Source: Parabacteroides faecis (lineage in GTDB: Bacteria; Bacteroidota; Bacteroidia; Bacteroidales; Tannerellaceae). Taken from it: a stretch of 64,000 bases of DNA. The translations under genes were made by a program, and so were the position numbers. Shown here piece by piece: positions 53,075-62,287 of this stretch (positions are counted from its first letter, which is position 1; each line of letters begins with the position of its first letter). Under the pieces are notes generated by a model that was not told the origin of the DNA, made no database searches, and saw nothing but the letters and a program-made list of their open reading frames with translations. The stretch lies in contig NZ_BMPB01000002.1 of assembly GCF_014647375.1 (NCBI RefSeq), forward strand, positions 310,001-374,000, written 5' to 3'.

Positions 53075-55201
53075 TCATAATCCTTTCATAGATAACTGAA
53101 CCCGTTTGCGAACTAAATCTACGCTCAGAACCTTTACCTTAACATGTTGGTGAATAGATACGACCTGTGTCGGATCACTGATAAACCGGTCTGCCAGTTC
53201 TGAGATATGAACTAATCCGTTTTCTTTTATACCGACATCGACAAAACATCCAAAGTTCGTAATGTTGGTTACGATTCCCGGTAAGACAAGTCCTTCTTTC
53301 AGGTCCTCTATTGTTTTCACTGTCGGATCGAAAGAAAATACCTGAATGGCCTGGCGCGGGTCACGGCCTGGCTTATCCAACTCCTCCATAATATCGAGCA
53401 GGGTTGGCATACCGACTTTATCCGTGATATACAGCTTCAGATCCAGTTTTTTCTTTAATTCTTTATTTGTGATCAGTTCCTCTACTGTACATTTCAAATC
53501 CTTAGCCATTTTTTCTACAATCGGATAGCTTTCCGGATGCACGGCCGAATTGTCGAGTGGAGTTTTTCCTCCCTGTATACGGAGAAATCCGGCACTTTGT
53601 TCGAATGCTTTTTCACCCATACGGGGAACTTTCAGTAATTCACGTCTGGATTGGAAAGGACCGTGTTCTGCCCGGTAATCGACAATGTTCTGTGCCAGTG
53701 TCGGACCCAGACCAGAAATATAGGTAAGCAAATGCTTACTGGCTGTATTTACATTGACACCAACCATATTTACGCAACTTTCTACCGTTTGATCCAGACT
53801 TTTCTTTAGAGCTGTCTGATCCACATCGTGTTGATACTGGCCGACACCGATACTCTTAGGATCGATCTTTACCAGTTCGGCCAACGGATCCATCAACCGG
53901 CGTCCGATGCTGACTGCTCCCCGGACCGTTACATCGTATTCAGGGAACTCGTCCCGGGCAACTTTCGATGCAGAATAGATGGATGCTCCGTTTTCGCTGA
54001 CAACAAACACCTGTACTTTTCGCTCATAGCGAATATTTGTGATGAATTGTTCTGTTTCACGGCTGGCTGTCCCGTTACCGATAGCAATAGCATCGATTGC
54101 ATAGGTTGATACCAATTGAGATACCTTGGCTGCAGCTTTGCTTTTTTCATTCTGTGGCGGGTGGGGGTAGATCGCTTCGTTATGTAATAAATTACCTTGC
54201 GCATCCAGGCATACTAACTTACATCCGGTGCGATATCCCGGATCGACTCCCAGTACTCGCTTTTGCCCCAATGGTGGAGCTAATAACAGTTGGCGTAGAT
54301 TTTCTGCAAAAACACGGATAGCTTCTTCATCCGCTTTTGTTTTACTCAAATTAGCATATTCCGTTTCAATGGAAGGTTTCAAAAGACGTTTGAAAGAATC
54401 ATCGACTGCATTGGCAACCTGGTCTGAGGCTTCGTTGTTTCCTTTTACGAACCGTCTTTTTAACCGGTCGAGAGTCGTATCGACGTCCGGAGAGATGCCG
54501 ACTCTGAGAATACCTTCGGCTTCTCCGCGGCGGAGAGCTAGTAAGCGGTGGGAACTACATCGATTCAGCGGTTCGCTGAAATCGAAATAATCCCGGTATT
54601 TAGCTCCTTCTTCCTCTTTCCCTTTGATTACTTTGGAAGAAATGATCCCTGTATGGGCAAAAGAATTACGTACGGCATTACGTGCCCCTTCATTTTCATT
54701 CACCCATTCAGCAATAATATCACGTGCACCCTGTAAGGCTTCAGCCGCATTTTTAACTTCTCCCTTGATAAAGTTTTTAACCCGATCCAATAGGTTAGAC
54801 TCATTTTGTATCATGATAATCTTGGCAAGAGGCTCTAAACCTTTCTTGCGTGCAATCTCTGCTTTAGTAACCCGCTTCGGTTTGTAAGGCAGGTAAAGAT
54901 CTTCTATTTCTGTACTATCCCAGGATTCTTCAATACGTTTTTTGAGTTCGGGAGTTAACTTTCCCTGTTCTTCTATAGAGCTTAATATGGAATTTTTTCT
55001 CTTTTGGATCTCTGTTAATTTATCCAGTTGATCTTTGATGTTCCCGATCTGAACTTCGTCCAGCCCTCCGGTAACTTCCTTTCTGTAACGGCTGATAAAT
55101 GGTATTGTAGCCCCTTCGTTAAGCAAACCTATCGTTCTTTCAACCTGCCCGGCCGAAATATTTAGGGAACGGGAGATAAGTGAATGGAATAATGTCATCA
55201 T
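53075..55201 (-). CDS. tex: Tex-family RNA-binding transcription accessory protein
   Basis: 708 residues. Tex order: N-terminal helical region (GATIPFISRYRKEVTGGLDE), YqgF-like domain (RVLGVDPGYRTGCKLVCLDA), helix-hairpin-helix (DYRAEHGPFQSRRELLKVPR), and a C-terminal S1 domain (GIVTNITNFGCFVDVGIKEN). It binds RNA and influences transcription; the YqgF-like domain has no proven nuclease role. It is divergent from the PAS kinase gene. A -7-like box is at 55229-55236. Confidence 0.94.
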   Translation of the reverse strand: MMTLFHSLISRSLNISAGQVERTIGLLNEGATIPFISRYRKEVTGGLDEVQIGNIKDQLDKLTEIQKRKNSILSSIEEQGKLTPELKKRIEESWDSTEIEDLYLPYKPKRVTKAEIARKKGLEPLAKIIMIQNESNLLDRVKNFIKGEVKNAAEALQGARDIIAEWVNENEGARNAVRNSFAHTGIISSKVIKGKEEEGAKYRDYFDFSEPLNRCSSHRLLALRRGEAEGILRVGISPDVDTTLDRLKRRFVKGNNEASDQVANAVDDSFKRLLKPSIETEYANLSKTKADEEAIRVFAENLRQLLLAPPLGQKRVLGVDPGYRTGCKLVCLDAQGNLLHNEAIYPHPPQNEKSKAAAKVSQLVSTYAIDAIAIGNGTASRETEQFITNIRYERKVQVFVVSENGASIYSASKVARDEFPEYDVTVRGAVSIGRRLMDPLAELVKIDPKSIGVGQYQHDVDQTALKKSLDQTVESCVNMVGVNVNTASKHLLTYISGLGPTLAQNIVDYRAEHGPFQSRRELLKVPRMGEKAFEQSAGFLRIQGGKTPLDNSAVHPESYPIVEKMAKDLKCTVEELITNKELKKKLDLKLYITDKVGMPTLLDIMEELDKPGRDPRQAIQVFSFDPTVKTIEDLKEGLVLPGIVTNITNFGCFVDVGIKENGLVHISELADRFISDPTQVVSIHQHVKVKVLSVDLVRKRVQLSMKGL

Positions 55202-55228
55202 ATTTCTTTCATTTCAATTTCTATTCTA

Positions 55229-55236
55229 CAAAGATA
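55229..55236 (-). promoter_or_regulatory. Putative -7 box for the tex-ybaK operon
   Basis: TATCTTTG on the minus strand fits TAnnTTTG, 28 bp before the tex start. Confidence 0.45.
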
Positions 55237-55338
55237 ATCTTTTGCTGTCTATTTTACTTTTTGCGGGAAGTTCTTTCTTTTATTATTTGTCACTCTCGTT
55301 TATTTTCAACACTTTTGTGGAATAATAAATTAGTGGCT

Positions 55339-56847
55339 ATGGAACTTTCTTATTTGGATGAAAATGCATTGGAGCAGAAATATAAGGATTTATCCGGGTT
55401 ATTATCGAATATAGTGAATTCAGTGCCAATGTATTTCTTTGTCAAGGATACTGGTGATGATTTCCGTTATGTTTATTCCAGCCCGATGATGAATCAGATA
55501 TATGGCCGTTTTCACAATGATGTTGTTGGAAAAACGGACTTTGATCTGTTTATGGATCCTGTAGCTGCACAGTCTTTCAGGGATATGGACGAGAAAGTCC
55601 TTCAGACAGGTGAAATGCAACGTTTTGTAGAACAAATACTCGATCCGAGAGGTGTATTGCGGTCTTTGGATACGATGAAACTACTTGTTCCCCGCGAAGG
55701 CAAATCTCCTTATTTATTAGGTATGTCGTGGGATATCACCAAACAGCGGCAAATAGAAGAAGAATTACATGAAAATAATAAAAGACTGGCTTTGTCTTGC
55801 ATGGCCGGTCGTATTTATCCCTGGATATGGGATGTGGTGAATGAAACAGCCGAGTTATCTCATGTGGAGAACGGAGAAATGATTCATGCCTATATATCCC
55901 ATGAAAGTTTTACAGAAAAAATACATCCGGACGATCAACAAATGTACCGGGACGTTGTAAATGCATTTGCCCAGGGGAAAATAGAGTCTTTGCGCCTAAG
56001 CTTTCGTTGCCGGTATTTTTCCGAAGAATATATTTGGCTGGAAAAGATCGGAGAAGTTTACGAATATGGAAAAGACGGAAAACCATTGAAAGCGATCGGT
56101 ATTTTGAGGGATATTACGATAGATAAACGTCATGAAGCAGATATACAGGCTAAACGATTGGCAGAAGAAAGCAACCGGATGAAATCAGCTTTCATAGCCA
56201 ATATGAGCCATGAAATAAGGACACCATTAAATGCAATCGTAGGTTTTTCGACCTTGATGGCACAGGCGGAAACAGAGGAAGACAAACAGGAATACCTTAA
56301 GATCATCGAAACGAGTAATGAATTTCTGTTACAGTTGATCGATGATATTCTGGATATTTCCAAAATAGAATCGGGAAAACTGGAGTTCATTTATACAAGC
56401 TTTAGCCTGAACGAGATCTTTAAGCCACAGGAACAGGCTTTTTTGCGCCGGGTGAATCCCGGAGTAGAGGTTATTTTTGAAAATGATGGAACTAATTATA
56501 GTATTATTTCTGAAAAGACAAGATTGACACAAGTTCTGACGAATTTTTTGTCTAATGCCATAAAATTTACATCGACAGGTACTATCAGATTCGGTTATCG
56601 TCTGACGGATAATGGTATTTATGGTTATGTCAGTGATACGGGAACAGGAATAAAAAATGAAGACCAAGACACTATTTTCGATCGGTTTGTTAAACTGGAT
56701 CGTTTTAAGCAAGGGACAGGTCTCGGTTTGTCTATCTGCAAAACTATTATAACGATGTTGAATGGTGAGATCGGAGTAGAATCGGAGGAAGGTGCCGGAG
56801 CTACATTCTGGTTTACAATACCCTGCGACCCTGTAAAAATCAATTGA
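55339..56847 (+). CDS. PAS-domain sensor histidine kinase
   Basis: 502 residues from ATG at 55339 (MELSYLDENALEQKY). The frame extends upstream for 53 residues without a likely start. Domains: coiled coil, PAS about residues 20-140 (PMYFFVKDTGDDFRYVYSS), a second PAS about 155-270, HisKA with H291 in ANMSHEIRTPLNAIVG, and HATPase with NFLSNAIKFTSTG and GTGLGLSICKTI. No receiver and no membrane segment. A separate response regulator is needed; none is adjacent. Its stop codon overlaps the convergent ABC gene. Confidence 0.88.
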   Translation: MELSYLDENALEQKYKDLSGLLSNIVNSVPMYFFVKDTGDDFRYVYSSPMMNQIYGRFHNDVVGKTDFDLFMDPVAAQSFRDMDEKVLQTGEMQRFVEQILDPRGVLRSLDTMKLLVPREGKSPYLLGMSWDITKQRQIEEELHENNKRLALSCMAGRIYPWIWDVVNETAELSHVENGEMIHAYISHESFTEKIHPDDQQMYRDVVNAFAQGKIESLRLSFRCRYFSEEYIWLEKIGEVYEYGKDGKPLKAIGILRDITIDKRHEADIQAKRLAEESNRMKSAFIANMSHEIRTPLNAIVGFSTLMAQAETEEDKQEYLKIIETSNEFLLQLIDDILDISKIESGKLEFIYTSFSLNEIFKPQEQAFLRRVNPGVEVIFENDGTNYSIISEKTRLTQVLTNFLSNAIKFTSTGTIRFGYRLTDNGIYGYVSDTGTGIKNEDQDTIFDRFVKLDRFKQGTGLGLSICKTIITMLNGEIGVESEEGAGATFWFTIPCDPVKIN

Positions 56848-58219
56848 CAGTTTGTAACCGGATAATTACGGAAGCAAGGCGGTCTATTTCTTCCTGATCA
56901 TGGGAGGTGAAAATAATGGTCTGCTTTTGATCTGTTTGTCGTGCGATCATCCGATCGATAATACGAATGGTTAGGGCTTTATCCAATCCTTTAAATGGCT
57001 CATCGAGAAGCATGATTGCAGAAGGATATGCCAGGGCGCGGGCAAGAGCGACACGTTGTTGCTGTCCGTAACTGAGTTCATTTGGATAACGGTCACGAAA
57101 TGCTTCCATTTCAACGATTTCTAATGTTTTCCGGGCTTTCTCTTCTGAATAGGAATGGTTGTAGACAGAAGCTAACGGTAGACATATATTTTGCATCACT
57201 GTCAAATGGGGTAAAAGTTCAGGTTCCTGGAAAACAACGGAAAATATTTGCTCTTTATTGGATGATATTTCCCCCTTGTCCGGTTTCAATGAACCGTCCA
57301 GTAGATTCAGTAAAGTAGTCTTGCCACTGCCGGAAGGAGCTTTTATTCCATAAATGATACCGGGTTCAAAAGTATATGAGAAATGGGATAATACTTTTAT
57401 ATCGGTATATTGAAAAGTAACGTCTGTCATTTTTATCGGATAAATGACGGAGGTATAATTTTTCTCTGACGTTGTATTACTAAATCGTATATTCCATTTA
57501 ATATGTGATAACCGGTTGATCCCCCTATCGAAAAGGAAGCTTATCAGAATGGCTATAATAGTCCAGGCAATCAATTCCGGAACCGATATAAATAGCTGGG
57601 CACGTTTCATTTCGCCGCCGATACCGAAAGCACATTGAGAAAGGACTTCCCCCATTATGATTGCACGCCAACCGAATCCGATAGCAGAGACAAGTCCGCT
57701 GAATAGGAATGGTTTGAGTTGGGGATAATAAATATGTATCAGTTTATTTTTGCGACTGATCCTGAATTGACTTGCCATTAAGGAAAGTCCGGGCTTCAGA
57801 TTGATAATACCTTTTGTCAGGTTTTCCGCCAACAGAGGAAACATAGTCAAAAAAGCGATCATCAATGGGATTCCTTCCGGATCAAGAAAGATCAAAGCTA
57901 ATAATATGAATGAAATAACAGGAACAGACCTCATGATCGTCAGTAGCGGCCGGAATAATTCATAAAGTAATTCGTAGCGGGCAAACAAAAATGCAGCTAG
58001 TATTGCAGCAGCTAACGACAGCAATATACCGGATATTCCACGTAAAACCGTCGCAAAGATACTTTTATAAAAAGTATCGGTGGGAAACAACTGAAATAAG
58101 GCTTTTATAAGATCAGGAACGGACGGTATCAATTCCGGCTGATTCATGTAGGAAGCAGTCAGTTGCCAGAATAGCAATAACAAACATATGGATATAAATG
58201 AGATAAGTCCTTTTTTCAT
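56840..58219 (-). CDS. ABC transporter: permease fused to ATPase
   Basis: 459 residues. Residues about 1-245 are a BPD/CmpB-like permease with six helices (start FISICLLLLFWQLTAS; EAA-like GWRAIIMGEVLSQCAFGIGG). Residues about 260-459 are an ABC ATPase: Walker A APSGSGKTTLL (about 291-301), signature ELSYGQQQRVALARALA (about 380), Walker B IMLLDEPFKGLD (about 402) and H-loop FTSHDQEE. The two parts are usually separate genes in nitrate/sulfonate/taurine-type importers. The substrate-binding gene overlaps by 4 bp. Its stop codon overlaps the convergent kinase gene by 8 bp. Confidence 0.9.
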   Translation of the reverse strand: MKKGLISFISICLLLLFWQLTASYMNQPELIPSVPDLIKALFQLFPTDTFYKSIFATVLRGISGILLSLAAAILAAFLFARYELLYELFRPLLTIMRSVPVISFILLALIFLDPEGIPLMIAFLTMFPLLAENLTKGIINLKPGLSLMASQFRISRKNKLIHIYYPQLKPFLFSGLVSAIGFGWRAIIMGEVLSQCAFGIGGEMKRAQLFISVPELIAWTIIAILISFLFDRGINRLSHIKWNIRFSNTTSEKNYTSVIYPIKMTDVTFQYTDIKVLSHFSYTFEPGIIYGIKAPSGSGKTTLLNLLDGSLKPDKGEISSNKEQIFSVVFQEPELLPHLTVMQNICLPLASVYNHSYSEEKARKTLEIVEMEAFRDRYPNELSYGQQQRVALARALAYPSAIMLLDEPFKGLDKALTIRIIDRMIARQTDQKQTIIFTSHDQEEIDRLASVIIRLQTVN

Positions 58220-59142
58220 TGTTTTTCAGGCATGAAACCATCATTCGGAACTTTTCCGCCTATGGCTTTCGGTTCATATTTTTCTATCAGACGAAGAAAA
58301 TCGAGAATACTTCTTTTAGCTTCTTTTGTCGATAGATATTTAATCTGGCATCTCTCTATGCTTTCCGGGGTCAGTGATCCAGGCACAAATATATTCCGGT
58401 TTTCAAGAATCTTTATTGCCTGCTCCGGTTGGTTGACAGCAAACTGGCAGGATTCATCTAGTAAACTGTCAAGTATTGTACTTTTCCCTTGCAAAGAAGG
58501 AGCATATACAATGGCGGTTTGAGCGAATCCGGGCGAAGTACTGTCCGGATTGTTCAGGCTTGATTTTATATATAATGTACTGTCTTTACGGAGAATCAGG
58601 CTTAAAAATGGTTCGGCCATTACAGCTGTTCGGATTTGTCCGCTAAGTAATCCCTGGCTTATTTCCTGGGGAGTGGAAAAAGAATAATTCAAAGAATAAG
58701 TGAGTCCTTTTTGTTTGAGATAATAACGGGTTAATATATCAGGAGTAGTACCTGCGCCAAAAATATGCAAAGTGTTTGTTCCCTGGGATGGAGCATTATA
58801 TTCTTTCTTTTCGACAATATACAAGTTTCCCCAAACCGGACATCCAAGCAGGGAATACTTCAAACCTTTATTATACAGGTTTGCTGCATTTATCATGGGA
58901 AGTGCAGCCAGATCCGCTTCACTCTTTATCAATAAAGCCTGCATTTGTTCCGGAGAATCCACTATATCGACTGATAACCGTTTACTATCTATCTCCGGAG
59001 AATCTTCAATCATCTTTGCAAATGCTATAACAGAGGGACCTCGAAGAACAGCTACATGGAATACATTATTCTCCTTTTTCCCTCTATTACAACTGCATAA
59101 TATCAGCAGGAACAGACAAAAGTATTTGATCATCTTTTTCAT
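58216..59142 (-). CDS. ABC transporter substrate-binding lipoprotein
   Basis: 308 residues from ATG at 59142, which overlaps the upstream stop (ATGA). A lipoprotein signal is followed by a Cys (FCLFLLILCSCNRG). The fold is the NMT1/SsuA-like periplasmic binding protein: HVAVLRGPSVIAFAKMIED, then SEADLAALPMINAANLYNKG and VMAEPFLSLIL. In that family the ligand may be a sulfonate, nitrate or pyrimidine precursor; nothing here identifies it. It feeds the fused permease-ATPase, whose start it overlaps by 4 bp. Confidence 0.87.
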   Translation of the reverse strand: MKKMIKYFCLFLLILCSCNRGKKENNVFHVAVLRGPSVIAFAKMIEDSPEIDSKRLSVDIVDSPEQMQALLIKSEADLAALPMINAANLYNKGLKYSLLGCPVWGNLYIVEKKEYNAPSQGTNTLHIFGAGTTPDILTRYYLKQKGLTYSLNYSFSTPQEISQGLLSGQIRTAVMAEPFLSLILRKDSTLYIKSSLNNPDSTSPGFAQTAIVYAPSLQGKSTILDSLLDESCQFAVNQPEQAIKILENRNIFVPGSLTPESIERCQIKYLSTKEAKRSILDFLRLIEKYEPKAIGGKVPNDGFMPEKQ

Positions 59143-59825
59143 TTGCCGCCTATCCATCTGCTGCGCTTCCATTTCATATCGACCGGCATTAAATGAGTTG
59201 TGCTTCTGATCTGTAGATCCTTTTCATATATGGTCTTTTCAACCACCATATTCCATCCTTTCTTTAGGTTAAGGTCATATGTCATGGCATGATCCCACCA
59301 GTCTTTGCCTGATCCTGTTATTGTTACTGCGCGGTCACAATATATATATTGCAGCTGGTACTCGATATTTGCTGCCTCATAACTCATATACAGGAATCCG
59401 AAAACACGCGTCGAATCGGGCATGTCAGTGGCGATCTCAACGAACGAAATAGTCTTCGCATTAGTGTCACTTATCACGAATCCTGACGGAATGTCGGATG
59501 CGATGTTGCTCATAAGTTCTTGGGGAGGATTTTCCGGCAGGATCAGTTTTGTTCCGTTTTCATCGAACGGTACTTTCAGCATGATACGCGTGTCATTACC
59601 CAGAGGATCGATAGGGGAACCGATTCCGCCGAAACCATGGAATCTCGCTACGAAAGCCACCTCCGAAATAGCCTCTTTATAAGGCGCGTTATCGACATCG
59701 GATATATTGATCTCTGTAGTCAATCCGACTGTTTCATATTCTTCTGTAATGGATTCTTCATTTTTGTCACATGCTTGAAATAACAATGCCAGCAGAAAGA
59801 AGCCGGTAATCAAATACTTTCTCAT
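59139..59825 (-). CDS. Bacteroidales lipoprotein of unknown function
   Basis: 228 residues from ATG at 59825, which gives a clear lipoprotein signal (MRKYLITGFFLLALLFQACD, lipid Cys in QAC). The longer frame starts 105 bp upstream and spoils this. The mature part is beta-rich, with FHGFGGIGSPIDPLGNDTRI and a Trp-rich C-terminus (GSGKDWWDHAMTYDLNLKKG). No family is recognised. It is the first gene of a three-gene operon with the ABC importer, overlapping the next gene by 4 bp, and may be a surface ligand binder. Confidence 0.72.
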   Translation of the reverse strand: MRKYLITGFFLLALLFQACDKNEESITEEYETVGLTTEINISDVDNAPYKEAISEVAFVARFHGFGGIGSPIDPLGNDTRIMLKVPFDENGTKLILPENPPQELMSNIASDIPSGFVISDTNAKTISFVEIATDMPDSTRVFGFLYMSYEAANIEYQLQYIYCDRAVTITGSGKDWWDHAMTYDLNLKKGWNMVVEKTIYEKDLQIRSTTHLMPVDMKWKRSRWIGGK

Positions 59826-59844
59826 ATAGTTTGTTTTAGAGAAA

Positions 59845-59852
59845 CAAAGATA
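59845..59852 (-). promoter_or_regulatory. Putative -7 box for the lipoprotein-ABC operon
   Basis: TATCTTTG on the minus strand fits TAnnTTTG and lies 20 bp before the chosen start, which supports that start codon. Confidence 0.45.
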
Positions 59853-59914
59853 TGAATAAACTTCTTTGGGTAGATAAATATCTGAACTATTCCATCCTGG
59901 CGGCCTATAAAAAA

Positions 59915-60028
59915 TTAAAGCCTGTCTCACGACAAGCCCTAACCAACTTTGTTAACCTTAAATCTAATACTATTATGAAAAAACCACGGTACAAATGTAC
60001 GGATCTTTCCATAAGTAGCAATAGTTAA
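59915..60028 (+). other. Orphan leader-like sequence with 17-residue frame
   Basis: On the plus strand, a hairpin-capable segment (GCCTGTC-tcac-GACAAGC, about 59920-59937) is followed by TTAACCTTAAATCTAATAC, a 5'-UTR-like run I associate with Bacteroidales TonB-dependent receptor genes, and then ATG at 59975. That frame reads MKKPRYKCTDLSISSNS and stops at 60028. No plus-strand gene follows. Probably a leftover 5' end or a dispersed regulatory element; not a supported gene. Confidence 0.35.
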
Positions 60029-60068
60029 AATGCTAATATGTGTTTTCTAACATGTAATAAATGCAAAT

Positions 60069-61637
60069 CTATTCCATATTTATGTTATTAGTTTTCTCCT
60101 GTGTCATCAAACTGACTATAACAATAGCCATAACCGATAACGGAAGCGCAAACAGAATAGGGTCTATTGCAAACCAAGGGTACACATCGATCAGTACATC
60201 TTTTCCTGTCAATGTTTTGCACAAACCAACAGCACCTGCTTCAGCTTTATGGAGGAACAACATAGCAAACATACTTGCCAATGCTCCGGTCCATAGACTT
60301 GCTATAGCTCCTTGTTTAGTCGCTTTTTTCCAATATAAAGCACAGAAATAGGCAGGAAGGAATGTGACTGCACAAACTCCCATAAATAAGGCCGTGCCTC
60401 TGGCGATTATACCTGCACTCAATGTATAACAAATGATATAACTCAACAATATGGAACATAATACACCGATACGGACTCCTAATGTTGAATTTGTATTTTT
60501 ACGACGTCCCAGGTTCGGAAAAGCATCTGCTCCGAACGCAGCTCCCATGGTATGGAATTGTGCACTTAATGTAGACATACTGGCTGACAAGATGCACAGC
60601 ATGAAAACTGCCCCGAACCATTCCGGCATTGCACGGTCTATAAATAATGGAATAATTTTATCCATATCCTTTATAGCTTCGGAAGCAACGACGCCCTCAG
60701 TCTTCATAAAAAATAAATTGGATAATGCTCCGACATGGTAGATTGCTCCTACAGTCACGATCAAGAATACACAGCCGATAAGCACCCCGCGATTCAGTTG
60801 TTTGGTGCTTTCCACCATCATAAAACGTACAACCAATTGAGGCTGTGCCAAACAACCGATCCCAACCCCTAAAATAAGTGAAGTGACCAAGGTATACCAT
60901 TGGGGAGAACCGGTAACGGGCATAGCCGTCCATCCCTGATGTCCCAGTTCCTTGAATCGGTCGGGAACGAGAGGTGCAATCTCTGTCAGTTTATGATTTG
61001 CTTCGATGAATCCAATATCCATTACATGGTAAAACCAGAATAAAAGGAATAACATGCAACCGAACATGATAACTGCTTGTAAAGCATCTGTATACAAAAC
61101 ACCTTTGATACCTCCGGTAATTACATAAGCCGCAACGATCAGTGTGAATATTAATAGTGCCAGATGCAGGTCGATATGAAACATCTGCTCAATAAAGACA
61201 GCTCCACCTTTCATTACGACAGCTGCATATAGTGGCATTCCAATAAATATGACCGTAGCAATAAATATCTGAATACTTCGTGAATTATAATGCATCCCTA
61301 ATAATTGCGGAAATGTACGTGCATTATGTTCTTCTCCCAGCTTTCGTGTTTTTCTGCCAAAGAATATGAAGGCTACGACTACTCCCATAAACATATTCAA
61401 CAGGCATAACCATTGAATACCCATACCGAAAGTAGCGGCAACACCGCCAAAACCAACAATGGCGGAAGCGGAGATAAATGTAGCCCCATAAGAGAGAGCC
61501 ATGACGATGGGGTTGACTTTTCTTCCCCCTAATAAGTAATCACTGGCATTTTTTGTCTGTTTATATCCTATATAACCTAACCAGGCAATAACGAACATGT
61601 AAACGATAACAATAATTCCAAGGGTAAGGGTACTCAT
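60069..61637 (-). CDS. Sodium:solute symporter family transporter
   Basis: 522 residues with about 13 membrane helices. SSS signature segments: SDYLLGGRKVNPIVMALSYG, STLSAQFHTMGAAFGADAF, GGIKGVLYTDALQAVIM and AQPQLVVRFMMVES. The closest remembered groups are the acetate/pantothenate-type symporters. It couples sodium entry to uptake of an organic solute, unidentified. It overlaps the 46-residue accessory protein by 4 bp and lies downstream of paaK and the ACT gene, so the solute may be an aromatic or short-chain acid. Confidence 0.9.
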   Translation of the reverse strand: MSTLTLGIIVIVYMFVIAWLGYIGYKQTKNASDYLLGGRKVNPIVMALSYGATFISASAIVGFGGVAATFGMGIQWLCLLNMFMGVVVAFIFFGRKTRKLGEEHNARTFPQLLGMHYNSRSIQIFIATVIFIGMPLYAAVVMKGGAVFIEQMFHIDLHLALLIFTLIVAAYVITGGIKGVLYTDALQAVIMFGCMLFLLFWFYHVMDIGFIEANHKLTEIAPLVPDRFKELGHQGWTAMPVTGSPQWYTLVTSLILGVGIGCLAQPQLVVRFMMVESTKQLNRGVLIGCVFLIVTVGAIYHVGALSNLFFMKTEGVVASEAIKDMDKIIPLFIDRAMPEWFGAVFMLCILSASMSTLSAQFHTMGAAFGADAFPNLGRRKNTNSTLGVRIGVLCSILLSYIICYTLSAGIIARGTALFMGVCAVTFLPAYFCALYWKKATKQGAIASLWTGALASMFAMLFLHKAEAGAVGLCKTLTGKDVLIDVYPWFAIDPILFALPLSVMAIVIVSLMTQEKTNNINME

Positions 61638-61774
61638 TTATCAGATTGTTTAGGGTTATCACTCTCTTTATCTCCTTTATTCCAATAGGCAATTCCGAAC
61701 CATAAAGAAAAAATTAAACACACGAAGGCTAACAGGTAGGCTAACCAGATACCGGGGTCTTCTATTCCGAACAT
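61634..61774 (-). CDS. Symporter small accessory protein
   Basis: 46 residues: MFGIEDPGIWLAYLLAF, then a hydrophobic segment with SLWFGIAYWNKGDK and a polar tail. It has one membrane helix. Its TGA overlaps the symporter ATG by 4 bp (ATGA), so translation is coupled. This matches a family of short proteins always next to sodium:solute symporters in Bacteroidetes and other phyla. It is too short for usual gene finders but the coupling is strong evidence. Confidence 0.85.
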   Translation of the reverse strand: MFGIEDPGIWLAYLLAFVCLIFSLWFGIAYWNKGDKESDNPKQSDK

Positions 61775-61829
61775 TTGTTATTTGTTTTAGGGTAGAGAGG
61801 CTGTATAGGCCTCTCCACGATAAATAATA

Positions 61830-62255
61830 TTATAGTTTCATCAAATCACTTTCGCAAATATATTCCAGATTCTGACGGCGGATCACTTCACGGGCTGCTT
61901 CCCGGTTATTTGTTCGCAGAATCAGGATGGATTTGTCGTTTATAGAGAAGCAATACATATATTCGATACTTAAACCGGCTTTTGTAAAGTGTGTCAGTGT
62001 TTCAGCAAAACTTCCGGCACAGGAGTTTGTGACAATTGCCAGTACATCTGTAAGATTTGCACTTACATTATTATTTTTCAGTATCTTATATGCTTTTTGC
62101 GGATCGCTTACAATAATGCGCAGAATACCATATTCAGACGTATCCGCAACTGTAGCAGCAATGATCCGTATCTTTTCTTCAGCGAGCAGAGCCAGGATTT
62201 CACTAAGTTTTCCGTATTTATTCTCCAGGAAAATAGAAATTTGATTTACCGTCAT
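61830..62255 (-). CDS. Tandem ACT-domain protein
   Basis: 141 residues with two ACT domains. The first, about residues 1-68, starts MTVNQISIFLENKYGKLSEI. The second, about 71-138, has SFAETLTHFTKAGLSIEYMY. ACT domains bind amino acids. Proteins of this type lie next to phenylacetate-CoA ligase genes in many Bacteroidetes, and here paaK is 32 bp upstream. It probably senses an aromatic amino acid or its keto acid. The small symporter protein is 55 bp downstream. Confidence 0.88.
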   Translation of the reverse strand: MTVNQISIFLENKYGKLSEILALLAEEKIRIIAATVADTSEYGILRIIVSDPQKAYKILKNNNVSANLTDVLAIVTNSCAGSFAETLTHFTKAGLSIEYMYCFSINDKSILILRTNNREAAREVIRRQNLEYICESDLMKL

Positions 62256-62287
62256 AGCTGTATCTTTTTATTTGTTGAACAATCGTT

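Noticed and set aside
55180-55338. N-terminal extension of the PAS kinase to 55180
   Set aside because: The extension crosses the tex promoter region and gives an unlikely hydrophobic leader; ATG at 55339 begins a normal coiled-coil/PAS start.
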